From positions 1 to 49,988 of the forward strand of contig DASYQD010000070.1 of the NCBI GenBank assembly GCA_036005845.1: 49,988 nucleotides of DNA. Direction: 5' to 3'. The notes below the pieces were generated by a model. It was not told the origin of the DNA. It was given only the letters and a program-made list of their open reading frames with translations, and made no database searches. The translations under genes and the position numbers were made by a program. This DNA is from DASYQD01 sp036005845 (GTDB taxonomy: Bacteria; Acidobacteriota; Thermoanaerobaculia; Multivoradales; JAIOJS01). Positions 1 to 7,312 of the stretch are shown piece after piece (position 1 is the first letter of the stretch; each line of letters starts with the position of its first letter).

Positions 1-490
1 CCGTCTTCCCCTTGCGCACGTCGAGCAGCAGGTGATGCCCCGGCACGAATGTCCACTCCGACTCGCCGAGCCGCGCGCACACCGACTGCACGAGCCCGGC
101 GCCGAGATGGCCGGCCAGCGCCAGCCGCATCCCCGGCGCGACGCCGGAAAGGAGGAGCGCCCGCTCGAGCACGTTGGCAAGCAGCACGTCCTCCGGCTCG
201 CCCTGCCGCGCCCAGCGCGCCACGTCGAGCACTTCGGGCGTCAACAGACGCAGACCGCTTGCAGCCGCCTCGTCGCGCTCCATCGGCGAGAGGTAGCCGA
301 AGGACGCTTCCCCGCGCCGCGGCGCGATGAGGAACGACCCGTGCACGTGCACCGGCCCGACGAAGGGCGCGAGGTCGGGGTCACGCGCCGTCGAAGCGAG
401 CACCAGCAGCGCATCGCAGCCCGACACGGTGAGCGCGCGATCGAACTCGCCTAAGCGAGCGGCAAGCGGCGAGACGCCGACATCGCCCAC
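1..490 (-). CDS. M24 (Xaa-Pro aminopeptidase/creatinase-like) protein, N-terminal part only
   Basis: I translated the leftward strand by hand from a GTG at 490; the frame stays open to the window edge, giving 163 residues with the C-terminus missing. The visible part resembles the non-catalytic N-terminal domain of M24 metallopeptidases: a DALLVLASTARDPD segment near residue 28, then LSPMERDEAAASGL, LLTPEVLDVARWAR, and LLDVRKGKT where the pita-bread domain normally begins. The metal ligands would lie beyond the window, so the peptidase activity itself cannot be seen. No in-frame ATG lies nearby. The gene starts 38 bases after the stop of the membrane protein at 529-1179 and reads the same way, so it could be cotranscribed with that module. 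It could instead be a non-peptidase M24 homologue. Confidence 0.7.
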   Translation of the reverse strand, partial: MGDVGVSPLAARLGEFDRALTVSGCDALLVLASTARDPDLAPFVGPVHVHGSFLIAPRRGEASFGYLSPMERDEAAASGLRLLTPEVLDVARWARQGEPEDVLLANVLERALLLSGVAPGMRLALAGHLGAGLVQSVCARLGESEWTFVPGHHLLLDVRKGKT

Positions 491-528
491 TCGGCGAGTG
501 TACTCAAGACGCCGACCCGCTCGGCTGT

Positions 529-1179
529 CTAGACGATCGATGGCGTTGCACGCGGCAATCGTTTCGTCCGCCGGCGGCTCTTGCGCTGCAGCATGATCGC
601 ACCCACCAGCGCGCCGGCGCTGCCCATCGACACGAGGTAGCTGCCCTGCAGAAGGACCGTACGAAGCTGGATCGCGTCCGCATCCCAGCAGGTCGGGATA
701 GCCGCCTCGTTACCCACGCCGAGCTGCTGCACACAGAGGACGTCAGGGTCCGTCGGTCGGCAGCCGCACGGCGGGCCGTGAATCCTCGATGCCAGTACGA
801 ATGCGTACCTCTTCTTGCCCTGCTCCACCGGTACCAGCTTGACGAACCAGCCGTAGAAGACGAACAGCAACGCGAACCCAATGCCGAGAGGCCACAGGAT
901 GCGGCGAAAGTATCTCTTCACCGCCGTTGGTGTTACCTGCTCCTTGGCAAGGAACTCGATGATCATCGCCATACCGCTCAACAAGAAGCCGGAGAAGCTG
1001 ATCAGAGTGTTTCGCGAGCTACCGGGAAAGAGGTCGAGCAGCGACTCGACGCCGGGGACGCGACTCCATAACGGCGCCAGTGCGAAGGGCACGCCGACGA
1101 GAAAGCCGACCAGCAGTGTCGTGTAGTGCTCCGACAGCCACGTCGCCGGCTTGTACCTCCGCTCAGTGACCTCGGCCAT
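529..1179 (-). CDS. Module A membrane protein, four predicted helices, Cys-rich loop
   Basis: This 216-residue protein has hydrophobic segments at about 21-38, 58-76, 93-113 and 180-197 and a basic Arg/Lys tail. Between helices 3 and 4 is a polar loop of about 65 residues with four cysteines: C138 and C140 (PPCGC), C149 (LCV) and C164 (CWD). The paralogue at 6626-7312 keeps the same layout: PCG, then CV, then CWD, then SYL at the start of the last helix. If this loop is periplasmic, the cysteines may form disulfides. The start overlaps the end of the exported-protein gene 1163-2248 by 17 bases, which suggests translational coupling. I do not recognise the family and assign no function; partnership with the exported protein is inferred from overlap and duplication. 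Confidence 0.75.
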   Translation of the reverse strand: MAEVTERRYKPATWLSEHYTTLLVGFLVGVPFALAPLWSRVPGVESLLDLFPGSSRNTLISFSGFLLSGMAMIIEFLAKEQVTPTAVKRYFRRILWPLGIGFALLFVFYGWFVKLVPVEQGKKRYAFVLASRIHGPPCGCRPTDPDVLCVQQLGVGNEAAIPTCWDADAIQLRTVLLQGSYLVSMGSAGALVGAIMLQRKSRRRTKRLPRATPSIV

Positions 1180-2248
1180 GGCAACCCTCCGGCAGCGTCG
1201 GATCGCTCCGGCGCTCGCATACGCCTTGCTGGAAATCGCAACGGAACGTGGGGTCGGGGTCGTCCACCAGATTGATGACGGGGCACTCCGTGCGCTCCGG
1301 ATCGAGGCACCGGATCGTCTTGAATCCCTTGTGGGTCGTGTAGATGTACAAGCCGCGATAGACCTCGCGGTATTCGCCCGTGGTGATCTTGTCGCTCTGC
1401 CATTGGTTGAAGCTCTGCGGCCGCATCCTGAACGTGGCTGCGGTCGGCTCGCTGGTGAGGCACAGGCCGGTGGTCAGGTCGTCCGATTCGGCCATCTTGC
1501 GCAGGTGGCGAATGCAGAGCAGAGCGAGGTCGAACCTCCAATCGCCGGTGCTCTCGGCAGCGGCCGCGTCGGATAGAGCGTTCAGCGAGACGTAGACCAA
1601 ACGTCGAGAGCTCGCCAGCGATGCGTGGTCGGCCGGCTGGCGATCGGCCGGCGCCCGCGCGCGACGGAATTGTGCCGTGACGTAGTCACGCAGAGCGGCC
1701 AGCTCCTGATAATTCAATGCGTCGAGCAGCTCCCGCTCCGTGCGGTCGAGCAACTCCGTCACGGCCTCCGCAGAGTCTCCGGCCGGAAGCGCGCCGCGCC
1801 GCCTGACGAATTCGCTCTCGATTTGCGCCAATCGGGGCGCCAACGCCGCCGCGATGAGGGCGGCCTCCTGCCGCACTGACGGCGAGTAGGCGCGCGCCTG
1901 GAGTTGCGACCCGCCTTCGCCGATCGCGGTCACCCGGCGCCGGACCTCGCGGTGGATCCGGCAGCCCATGTGAACGATTTGATCGTCGCCGCGGTTGACG
2001 CGGACCACCTGCGGCGAGCTGTTGTGAAGCCGCACCTGAATGGGGGCGGCAGGCCCCTCCAACCACACTCTCCAGATCGTCGACCCGCCCCGGACGCGCA
2101 GAGCGGTCTCGTCTAGCTGCGAGCAGATGCGCACTCCCGATCCGTGCTCGACGCAGTTGGACGATGCGGCCGTCGCGGCGCCGGCCTTGGGGCTGGCGGC
2201 ATGAAGCAACGGGACGAGCAAGGCGAGCACCCAAGGCAGGCGTGACAT
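1163..2248 (-). CDS. Module A exported protein, conserved C-terminal domain, unknown function
   Basis: This is a 361-residue secreted or periplasmic protein. Residues 1-25 form a signal peptide (hydrophobic WVLALLVPLLHA, cleavage near AGAATA). The start is supported by GGAGG five bases upstream of the ATG. Residues 31-115 contain several cysteines and look beta-rich. A helical stretch at 130-200 includes ELLDRTERELLDAL and ELAALRDYV. The C-terminal part (263-312) runs from CLTSEPTAATF to YREVYRGLYIY and GFK, loosely like PEGA-type domains, then a Cys-rich tail. The helical and C-terminal parts align by eye with the C-terminal third of the 7309-9054 protein, so the two are paralogues. The gene follows ribF by 79 bases and overlaps the membrane-protein gene downstream. 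Confidence 0.75.
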   Translation of the reverse strand: MSRLPWVLALLVPLLHAASPKAGAATAASSNCVEHGSGVRICSQLDETALRVRGGSTIWRVWLEGPAAPIQVRLHNSSPQVVRVNRGDDQIVHMGCRIHREVRRRVTAIGEGGSQLQARAYSPSVRQEAALIAAALAPRLAQIESEFVRRRGALPAGDSAEAVTELLDRTERELLDALNYQELAALRDYVTAQFRRARAPADRQPADHASLASSRRLVYVSLNALSDAAAAESTGDWRFDLALLCIRHLRKMAESDDLTTGLCLTSEPTAATFRMRPQSFNQWQSDKITTGEYREVYRGLYIYTTHKGFKTIRCLDPERTECPVINLVDDPDPTFRCDFQQGVCERRSDPTLPEGCHGRGH

Positions 2249-2327
2249 CGAGACCTCCGGCCGGCGGGCCTGGCGCCGATATTCAGTGGTGGCGCCTGAT
2301 TAGACGGACGCGGCCGCCGGTTTTCCC

Positions 2328-3296
2328 TCAGCCGACGGTCGCCACGCGCGCCTCGCGCCGCCGCAGCGCGGCGAAGAACTCGCGAGTCGCCTCGACGTCG
2401 CGGCCGATCTGCGCCGAGAGGTCCATGATGCTGGGGAAGATGCGCTCTTCGCGCAGGCGGTGGTAGAAACGCAGCGCCACCACCTGGCCGTAGACGTCGC
2501 TGGCGAAGTCGAGGATGTGGCTCTCGACGACGCGATGGAAGTTCTCGTACACGGTGGGCCGCGTGCCGATGTTCGTGGCGGCGTCGAAGGTCGACGGGAA
2601 GCCCGGCAGCTGAACGCGCGCCGCGTAGACGCCGTCGCGCGGCACCAGCGCGTCGTCGACCCGCAGGTTGATCGTCGGCCAGCCCAGCTTCTGCCCCATG
2701 CGGTCGCCGCGCAGCACCTCGCCCACCAGCTCGAAGGGGCGGCCGAGCATGGCGTGCGCGTCCTCGACGCGCCCGTCGAGCAGCGCGGCGCGGATGCGGG
2801 TGCTCGACACCCGCTCGCCCTCCCACTGCACCTCTTCGACGCCGTCGACGGTGAAGCCCAGCTTCTCGCCCAGCCGGCGCAGCAGCGCCACGTCGCCCTC
2901 GCGGCGGCGGCCGAAGCGGAAGGTCTCGCCGACGTAGACCTCGCGCACCTGCAGCTCCTGGCCTAGGAACCGGCGCGCGAACTCCTCCGCCGGCCGCGCC
3001 GCCAGCTCGGCGTCGAAGGCGAGGACAAACATGAAGTCGATCCCTGCCGCCTCGACCAGCTTCTCTTTCTGCGCGCGCGAGGTGAGCCGCGGCGGCGCCT
3101 CGCGCGGCCGCAGCACGGCGAGTGGGTGCGGGTCGAAGGTGATCATCGCCGACGGCGCCTGCAGCTCGCGGGCGCGCGCGACGACGCGGTCGAGGATGGC
3201 GCGCTGGCCACGGTGGATGCCGTCGTAGTTGCCGATGGTGACGACGGCGCCGCGCGGCAGATCGCCGCTGTCCCAGGCGTCCGGGATGACCTGCAT
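2328..3296 (-). CDS. ribF: Bifunctional riboflavin kinase / FAD synthetase RibF
   Basis: RibF phosphorylates riboflavin to FMN and adenylates FMN to FAD in the cytoplasm. The 322-residue product has the family's two domains. The N-terminal FMN adenylyltransferase domain starts with VVTIGNYDGIHRGQ (about 18-31) and carries FDPHPLAVLRP and the VSSTRIR motif. The C-terminal flavokinase domain carries GQKLGWPTINL and TNIGTRPTV. Length is normal. I place the start at ATG 3296, preceded by GGAG at five bases; a GTG at 3317 would add seven residues. It begins 30 bases after the rimO stop and reads the same way, so the two are probably one operon. The nucleotide-binding motif has NYDGIHRGQ where NFDGVHRGH is commoner, which is conservative. 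Confidence 0.95.
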   Translation of the reverse strand: MQVIPDAWDSGDLPRGAVVTIGNYDGIHRGQRAILDRVVARARELQAPSAMITFDPHPLAVLRPREAPPRLTSRAQKEKLVEAAGIDFMFVLAFDAELAARPAEEFARRFLGQELQVREVYVGETFRFGRRREGDVALLRRLGEKLGFTVDGVEEVQWEGERVSSTRIRAALLDGRVEDAHAMLGRPFELVGEVLRGDRMGQKLGWPTINLRVDDALVPRDGVYAARVQLPGFPSTFDAATNIGTRPTVYENFHRVVESHILDFASDVYGQVVALRFYHRLREERIFPSIMDLSAQIGRDVEATREFFAALRRREARVATVG

Positions 3297-3326
3297 GGCG
3301 CTCCGGATCGCTGACACTCGGCGCGC

Positions 3327-4787
3327 TCAGAGCGCCGGAGTGGCGGCGAAAGCGGCCCGCTTATCCGCCACCGTCTCGGCGATGCGGTCGCCCGCACGCT
3401 CGCCTTCGCCGACGCCGTCGACGATGCGCCCCACCAGGTCGTCGGCGAAGGCGTCCGTGATCTCGACCATGGCGAACGAGGTCGGCGCGGCGACGCCGTC
3501 GTTGATCAGCAGCCGGCCGTCGACCTCGGGCGCCATGCCGTGGTGGCGCGCCTGCAGCAGGTGCTCGCTCTCCTCGCAGACGCCCTCGACCAGCGCCGTC
3601 ATGCGGCGGCCGACGAGGCGCTGCCGCCGTTCGAGCGCGATCTCGCGCTGCGTGGCGAGCAGCTTCTCCCAGCGGCGGCGCGCGACGCGGCGCGGCACGC
3701 GGTTGGGCAGCGCGGCGCCCGGCGTGCCCTCCTCGGGGCTGTAGACGAAGGCGCCGAGGTGGTCAAAGCGGACGTCCTCGACGAAGCGCAGCAGGTGCGC
3801 GAAGTGCTCCTCGGTCTCGCCGGGAAACCCGGTGATGAACGTCGTGCGCAGGAAGACGTCGGGCGCCAGCTCGCGCGCCTCGTCGAGCAGGCGGCGATAG
3901 CGCTCGGCGCTGCCGCCGCGGCGCATGGCGCCGAGCATCTCCGGATGGCTGTGCTGCAGCGGGATGTCGAGGTAGGAGCAGAAGCGCGGCTCCTGCCCCA
4001 TCAGCCGCAGCAGCTCGCGGTCGAGTGTCGTCGGATACGCGTACAGGAAGCGGATCCACGGGATGTTCGTGCGCGCGAGCAGCGCCTCGACGAGCCGCAG
4101 CAGCCCGTGGCGCCGCTCCGCCTTGCTCTCCCAACCATCGAGGTCCTCGCCGAACCGCGTCGTGTCCTGGGCGATGAGGCAGAGCTCCTGGATGCCGGCG
4201 GCTTCGAGCTCCTGCGCCTCGATGACGAGGCTGTCGATGGTGCGGCTGCGGAAGCGCCCCCGCCAGACCGGGATGGCGCAGAACGTACACGGGTTGTTGC
4301 AACCTTCGGCGACCTTGAGGTACGCGTAGCCGCGCGTCGTCAGCAGGCGGGGCGCCGTGTGGTCGAAGACGAGGTGCGACGGCGCGGGCAGCGGCGGGCC
4401 GCCGCCGAGCTGCACCACCTGGTCGACCTGGCGGAGCTGGTCGAGGCTGACGAAGCCGTCGATCTCGGGGATCTCGCGCCGCAGCTCCTCGCCGTGGCGG
4501 TTGACCATGCAGCCGGCGACCAATAGGCGCTTGCCTGGTTTTCCATCACCGGATTGCGCCTTGCGCGCCGCCACCTCGAGGATGGCGTCGATCGACTCCT
4601 TCCGCGCCTCCTCGACGAAGCCGCAAGTGTTGACGATCACCGTGTCGGCGGCGTCGAGGTCGGCCGCCAGCTCGTAGCCCTTGGCGCGCAGCTCGCCGAG
4701 CATGATCTCGCTGTCGACGCGGTTCTTGGCGCAACCGAGACTGATCATGCCGACGCGGCCTTTGGGGGTGGATCCAGATCCGGACAT
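3327..4787 (-). CDS. rimO: Ribosomal protein S12 methylthiotransferase RimO
   Basis: RimO is a radical-SAM enzyme that adds a methylthio group to the conserved Asp of ribosomal protein S12. The 486-residue product shows the UPF0004 domain with three cluster-binding cysteines (C19 in SLGCAKNRVDSE, C55 in NTCGFVEEA, C93 in AGCMVN), then the radical-SAM CxxxCxxC at C163, C167 and C170 (EGCNNPCTFC). A TRAM-like domain follows at the C-terminus. SLGCAKNRVDSE and the S12-type context distinguish it from MiaB. The frame is open 50 codons further upstream, but that stretch is unrelated to the family and crosses the divergent promoter region, so ATG 4787 is chosen. ribF follows 30 bases downstream. 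Length is slightly above the usual 440-450 because of insertions. Confidence 0.95.
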   Translation of the reverse strand: MSGSGSTPKGRVGMISLGCAKNRVDSEIMLGELRAKGYELAADLDAADTVIVNTCGFVEEARKESIDAILEVAARKAQSGDGKPGKRLLVAGCMVNRHGEELRREIPEIDGFVSLDQLRQVDQVVQLGGGPPLPAPSHLVFDHTAPRLLTTRGYAYLKVAEGCNNPCTFCAIPVWRGRFRSRTIDSLVIEAQELEAAGIQELCLIAQDTTRFGEDLDGWESKAERRHGLLRLVEALLARTNIPWIRFLYAYPTTLDRELLRLMGQEPRFCSYLDIPLQHSHPEMLGAMRRGGSAERYRRLLDEARELAPDVFLRTTFITGFPGETEEHFAHLLRFVEDVRFDHLGAFVYSPEEGTPGAALPNRVPRRVARRRWEKLLATQREIALERRQRLVGRRMTALVEGVCEESEHLLQARHHGMAPEVDGRLLINDGVAAPTSFAMVEITDAFADDLVGRIVDGVGEGERAGDRIAETVADKRAAFAATPAL

Positions 4788-4931
4788 GGGGGGCGGAAGT
4801 GTAGCAAATAGAGCGAGGTGGACCTTGCGAGGGCCGTCCGGTGTGCCACCGCGCACATCGCAATGGAACGTCCCTTGCAAACCCACCGCGTGGACGCCAT
4901 GTCGTCGTCCGCTCGCATGGAGGGCCGCCGG

Positions 4932-5285
4932 ATGCAAGACTTTTCAGCCTTTGACCGCCGCCGCACCGACCGCCGCCCGCTCGAAGCCTCCGGCCGCGCC
5001 AACTTCGCGGCCGACCTCAAGATCGTCAACGTCGGCCCGCGCGGGGTCGAGGTGGAGACCTCAGATCGCCTGATGATCGGCGCCGACTACGACGTCGAGA
5101 TCACCGCCCGCGGCGAAGACGTGCAGGTCCGCGGCACTGTCGTCTGGTGCCGCCTCGACCGTACCGTGCAGACCGCCGCCGGCGACCTGCGCCCCATCTA
5201 TCGCTCCGGCATCGAGGCCGCCTCGCAATCGATCCCCGGCCTCGAACGCCTGCTCTCGAGCCTGCCGCCGGTCATCGAAGCCTGA
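4932..5285 (+). CDS. PilZ-domain protein (possible c-di-GMP receptor)
   Basis: This small cytoplasmic protein of 117 residues is essentially one PilZ domain. It begins with an Arg-rich stretch (DRRRTDRRPLE, about 7-17) in the position of the RxxxR switch, followed by KIVNVGPRGVEVET where the (D/N)xSxxG motif is expected. The Ser is replaced here (NVGPRG), so c-di-GMP binding is likely but not certain. Start choice: GGAGGG at 4919-4924 sits seven bases before the ATG at 4932; the frame is open from 4818, but the extra residues are low quality. It is divergent from rimO and convergent with the MinD-like ATPase gene, whose stop lies 11 bases away. Confidence 0.8.
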   Translation: MQDFSAFDRRRTDRRPLEASGRANFAADLKIVNVGPRGVEVETSDRLMIGADYDVEITARGEDVQVRGTVVWCRLDRTVQTAAGDLRPIYRSGIEAASQSIPGLERLLSSLPPVIEA

Positions 5286-5296
5286 CGTCGTGCCGG

Positions 5297-6568
5297 TCAC
5301 GCCGGCTGGCGGGACATGTACCAGTCGAGCAGCCGCTCGGGCGCCGCGAGCTGGGTGGCGCCGAACTCGTTGTTGCCGTAGCTCGCCGACATCAGGTTGA
5401 GGGCGCGGTAGACGACGTACGAGAAGTTCTCGCGCACCGTGTCCTTGGTGCGCTCCGAGTACATCGCCTTCAGCGTCTGCAGCTGGCCGTCGAGGATGTC
5501 GTCGGTGTCGGGGCGCGGCGGCACCTGCGGGCCCGAGACCCGCATCTCGCGCGGCCGCTCGCGCCGTCGCAGGCCGAGCGCCGACGACTCCAGCCGCGCC
5601 AGCTCCGCCATCACCGGGTCGAAGGTGGTGCGCGGCTTGGGCTCCTCGCGCTTGCGGCGCTCGAGGACGACCGGCATCCCCTCGCAGTTGGCGCGGTGGA
5701 TGCGCTCGTCGGCCACCACCCAGCCGAGCTGGGTGAGGTTCAAATGCGACGACACGTGGCGGGTGAGATTCTCGACGAACGGCACCACCGCCCGCTCGTA
5801 CCCTTCCTCGACGCCGTTGAACATGTTGAGCACGTAGTAGACGCGAAACGACTCGAGCGTGTCGGTGAGCACGTGCAGGATGGGATGGTCGCCGAGCGCC
5901 TCGCGCAGCTCGACGAGGAAGGCGTCGAGGTTGGGCAGGCTCGGCTCGTAGACGTCCTCGACGCGGTCGAGCATGTCGTTGATGAAGGTGTAGTAGCGCT
6001 CCATGCGCGGCAGCGTGTAGAACGTCGAGCCCTTGCCGAAGAGGATGCGCAGCGAGCGGAAGAGGATCGCCTTGACGATCTCCGAGGCGGCGAGCGTCGC
6101 CGCCGGGTGCTGCGGCGTGAAGACGAGGATGCCGGAGTTGCTGTAGGGCAGGAAGTCGAGCACGTTCTCGTCGAGCCCGGCACGCAGGTCGAGCACCACG
6201 TACTCGGCGGGGAGGCGGCCGACCTCCTGGGCGAGCTGCCGGCGAAACGCCGCGTCGGGGTTGGCGATCTCCTGGATGAAGTTCTTCGGCCCGGCGATGA
6301 AGCCGAACTTCTTGTAGAGGCCCTGCGGATCGAGCGACGGCTCGAGCCGCGCGATGCAGTCGCGCAGCGGCACGCCTTTGCGTTTGAAGTGATAGAGGTC
6401 GTAGGGGACGTCGCCCGGCACGGTGCTGCGCACCGACGACGTGCCGGTGTCGAGGTCCACCAGCACCGTCGGCGCGTGCCGGGAGAGGGTGAGGGCGAAG
6501 TTGACGGCGAAGGTCGTCTTCCCCACCCCGCCCTTGCCGGAGGAGATCGGGATGATCCGGCGCGGCAT
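5297..6568 (-). CDS. MinD/ParA-like (FlhG-like) deviant Walker P-loop ATPase
   Basis: This 423-residue cytoplasmic ATPase starts with the deviant Walker A motif GKGGVGKTT at 11-19, with the signature lysine of the MinD/ParA/Mrp group. A Walker A'-like VLVDLDTGTSS follows near 36, and VVLDLRAGLDENVLDFL near 144 takes the switch II place. Such proteins usually dimerise on ATP and position membrane, flagellar, pilus or carboxysome complexes. It is longer than MinD (about 270): about 150 residues after the ATPase core include a charged linker and a C-terminal domain ending in LLDWYMSRQPA. No partner is adjacent except the convergent PilZ gene. The gene follows the module B membrane-protein gene by 57 bases on the same strand. 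Cargo unknown. Confidence 0.8.
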   Translation of the reverse strand: MPRRIIPISSGKGGVGKTTFAVNFALTLSRHAPTVLVDLDTGTSSVRSTVPGDVPYDLYHFKRKGVPLRDCIARLEPSLDPQGLYKKFGFIAGPKNFIQEIANPDAAFRRQLAQEVGRLPAEYVVLDLRAGLDENVLDFLPYSNSGILVFTPQHPAATLAASEIVKAILFRSLRILFGKGSTFYTLPRMERYYTFINDMLDRVEDVYEPSLPNLDAFLVELREALGDHPILHVLTDTLESFRVYYVLNMFNGVEEGYERAVVPFVENLTRHVSSHLNLTQLGWVVADERIHRANCEGMPVVLERRKREEPKPRTTFDPVMAELARLESSALGLRRRERPREMRVSGPQVPPRPDTDDILDGQLQTLKAMYSERTKDTVRENFSYVVYRALNLMSASYGNNEFGATQLAAPERLLDWYMSRQPA

Positions 6569-6625
6569 TGGGGAGGGGTAGCTTACGCCGCACCCCGGAA
6601 CGCAACAACCTGCGGCGTGATCCAG

Positions 6626-7312
6626 CTAGGTGACAGGTGGATTCGCTACAGCCTTCGGCGGTCGGCGCGGGCGCCGCGGTCGAGCGGGCCTCCTCGGGCG
6701 ATCGGCCGTGATGCGTAGCACGACGACCGCGATCAGCGAGGTCAGCAGGAAGATGGCGAGCAGGTAGCTCTCCGCCAAGCGCAGGCGGACGCTGACCAGT
6801 TCCGGCCCGTCCCAACACTTCTCCAGTTGCGTCGGATCAACGGTCAGTTTGTGCACGCATTCGAGATCGTGGAGGTCTCCGACCTGCTTCCCCGTGCCGC
6901 ACGGGCACCCGGGCATCCGCTCCTTGGTCTTTGCGATACCGATTTCCCGTCCTCCGTCGACCGGCAGCCGGATGACGTACGAGGTCTGCAACACGAACAG
7001 CCAGTAAAGAGCGGCCACGAGGAGGCCCCCACCGATGGGATAGACCCAGCGCAACCAATGGGCGGTGATCCGCTCGCGGACGTAGAACTCCAGGGTCAAG
7101 GCCACGAAGGTGACGATGATTATGGAGAACGGCAGCACGACTCCCTTGAGGTCGGCGCTGAGAACGGTGAGCAGGGGCGCGAAGAAGGGCATCACCTTGG
7201 CGCCGAGAAGGGGCGCCAAGGCCACCGGGACGCCGATGCCGACCGTGCGGGCAAGGCGTACGAAGTGGCGGGAAGCGTCAGTCGACAGGTCGTCAGTCTT
7301 AGAGCGTCTCAT
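6626..7312 (-). CDS. Module B membrane protein, paralogue of the 529-1179 protein
   Basis: The 228-residue product has four hydrophobic segments (about 15-40, 50-75, 85-110 and 170-192), a Cys-containing loop before the last one, and a basic Pro/Arg tail. The loop holds GCPCG, LECV and CWD, matching the spacing and order of the paralogue at 529-1179 (PPCGC, LCV, CWD, then SYL). ATG 7312 overlaps the TGA of the upstream exported-protein gene (7309-7311) in a four-base ATGA arrangement, so translational coupling is likely; the frame extends upstream to 7357 inside that gene, but that would be a much deeper overlap. Function unknown. Confidence 0.75.
   Translation of the reverse strand: MRRSKTDDLSTDASRHFVRLARTVGIGVPVALAPLLGAKVMPFFAPLLTVLSADLKGVVLPFSIIIVTFVALTLEFYVRERITAHWLRWVYPIGGGLLVAALYWLFVLQTSYVIRLPVDGGREIGIAKTKERMPGCPCGTGKQVGDLHDLECVHKLTVDPTQLEKCWDGPELVSVRLRLAESYLLAIFLLTSLIAVVVLRITADRPRRPARPRRPRRPPKAVANPPVT

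Noticed and set aside
2272..2296. GGCGCC pair as a terminator after ribF
   Set aside because: Six-base palindromes are frequent at this GC content and there is no longer stem or T-run.
4788..4937. 50 additional N-terminal codons for rimO
   Set aside because: They cross the divergent promoter region, are unrelated to RimO, and conserved sequence starts at the later ATG.
5061..6818. A 585-codon leftward frame overlapping the MinD-like gene
   Set aside because: Arg/Pro/Ala-rich with no family motifs; it is the wobble-driven shadow of the MinD-like gene, which has a clear Walker motif.
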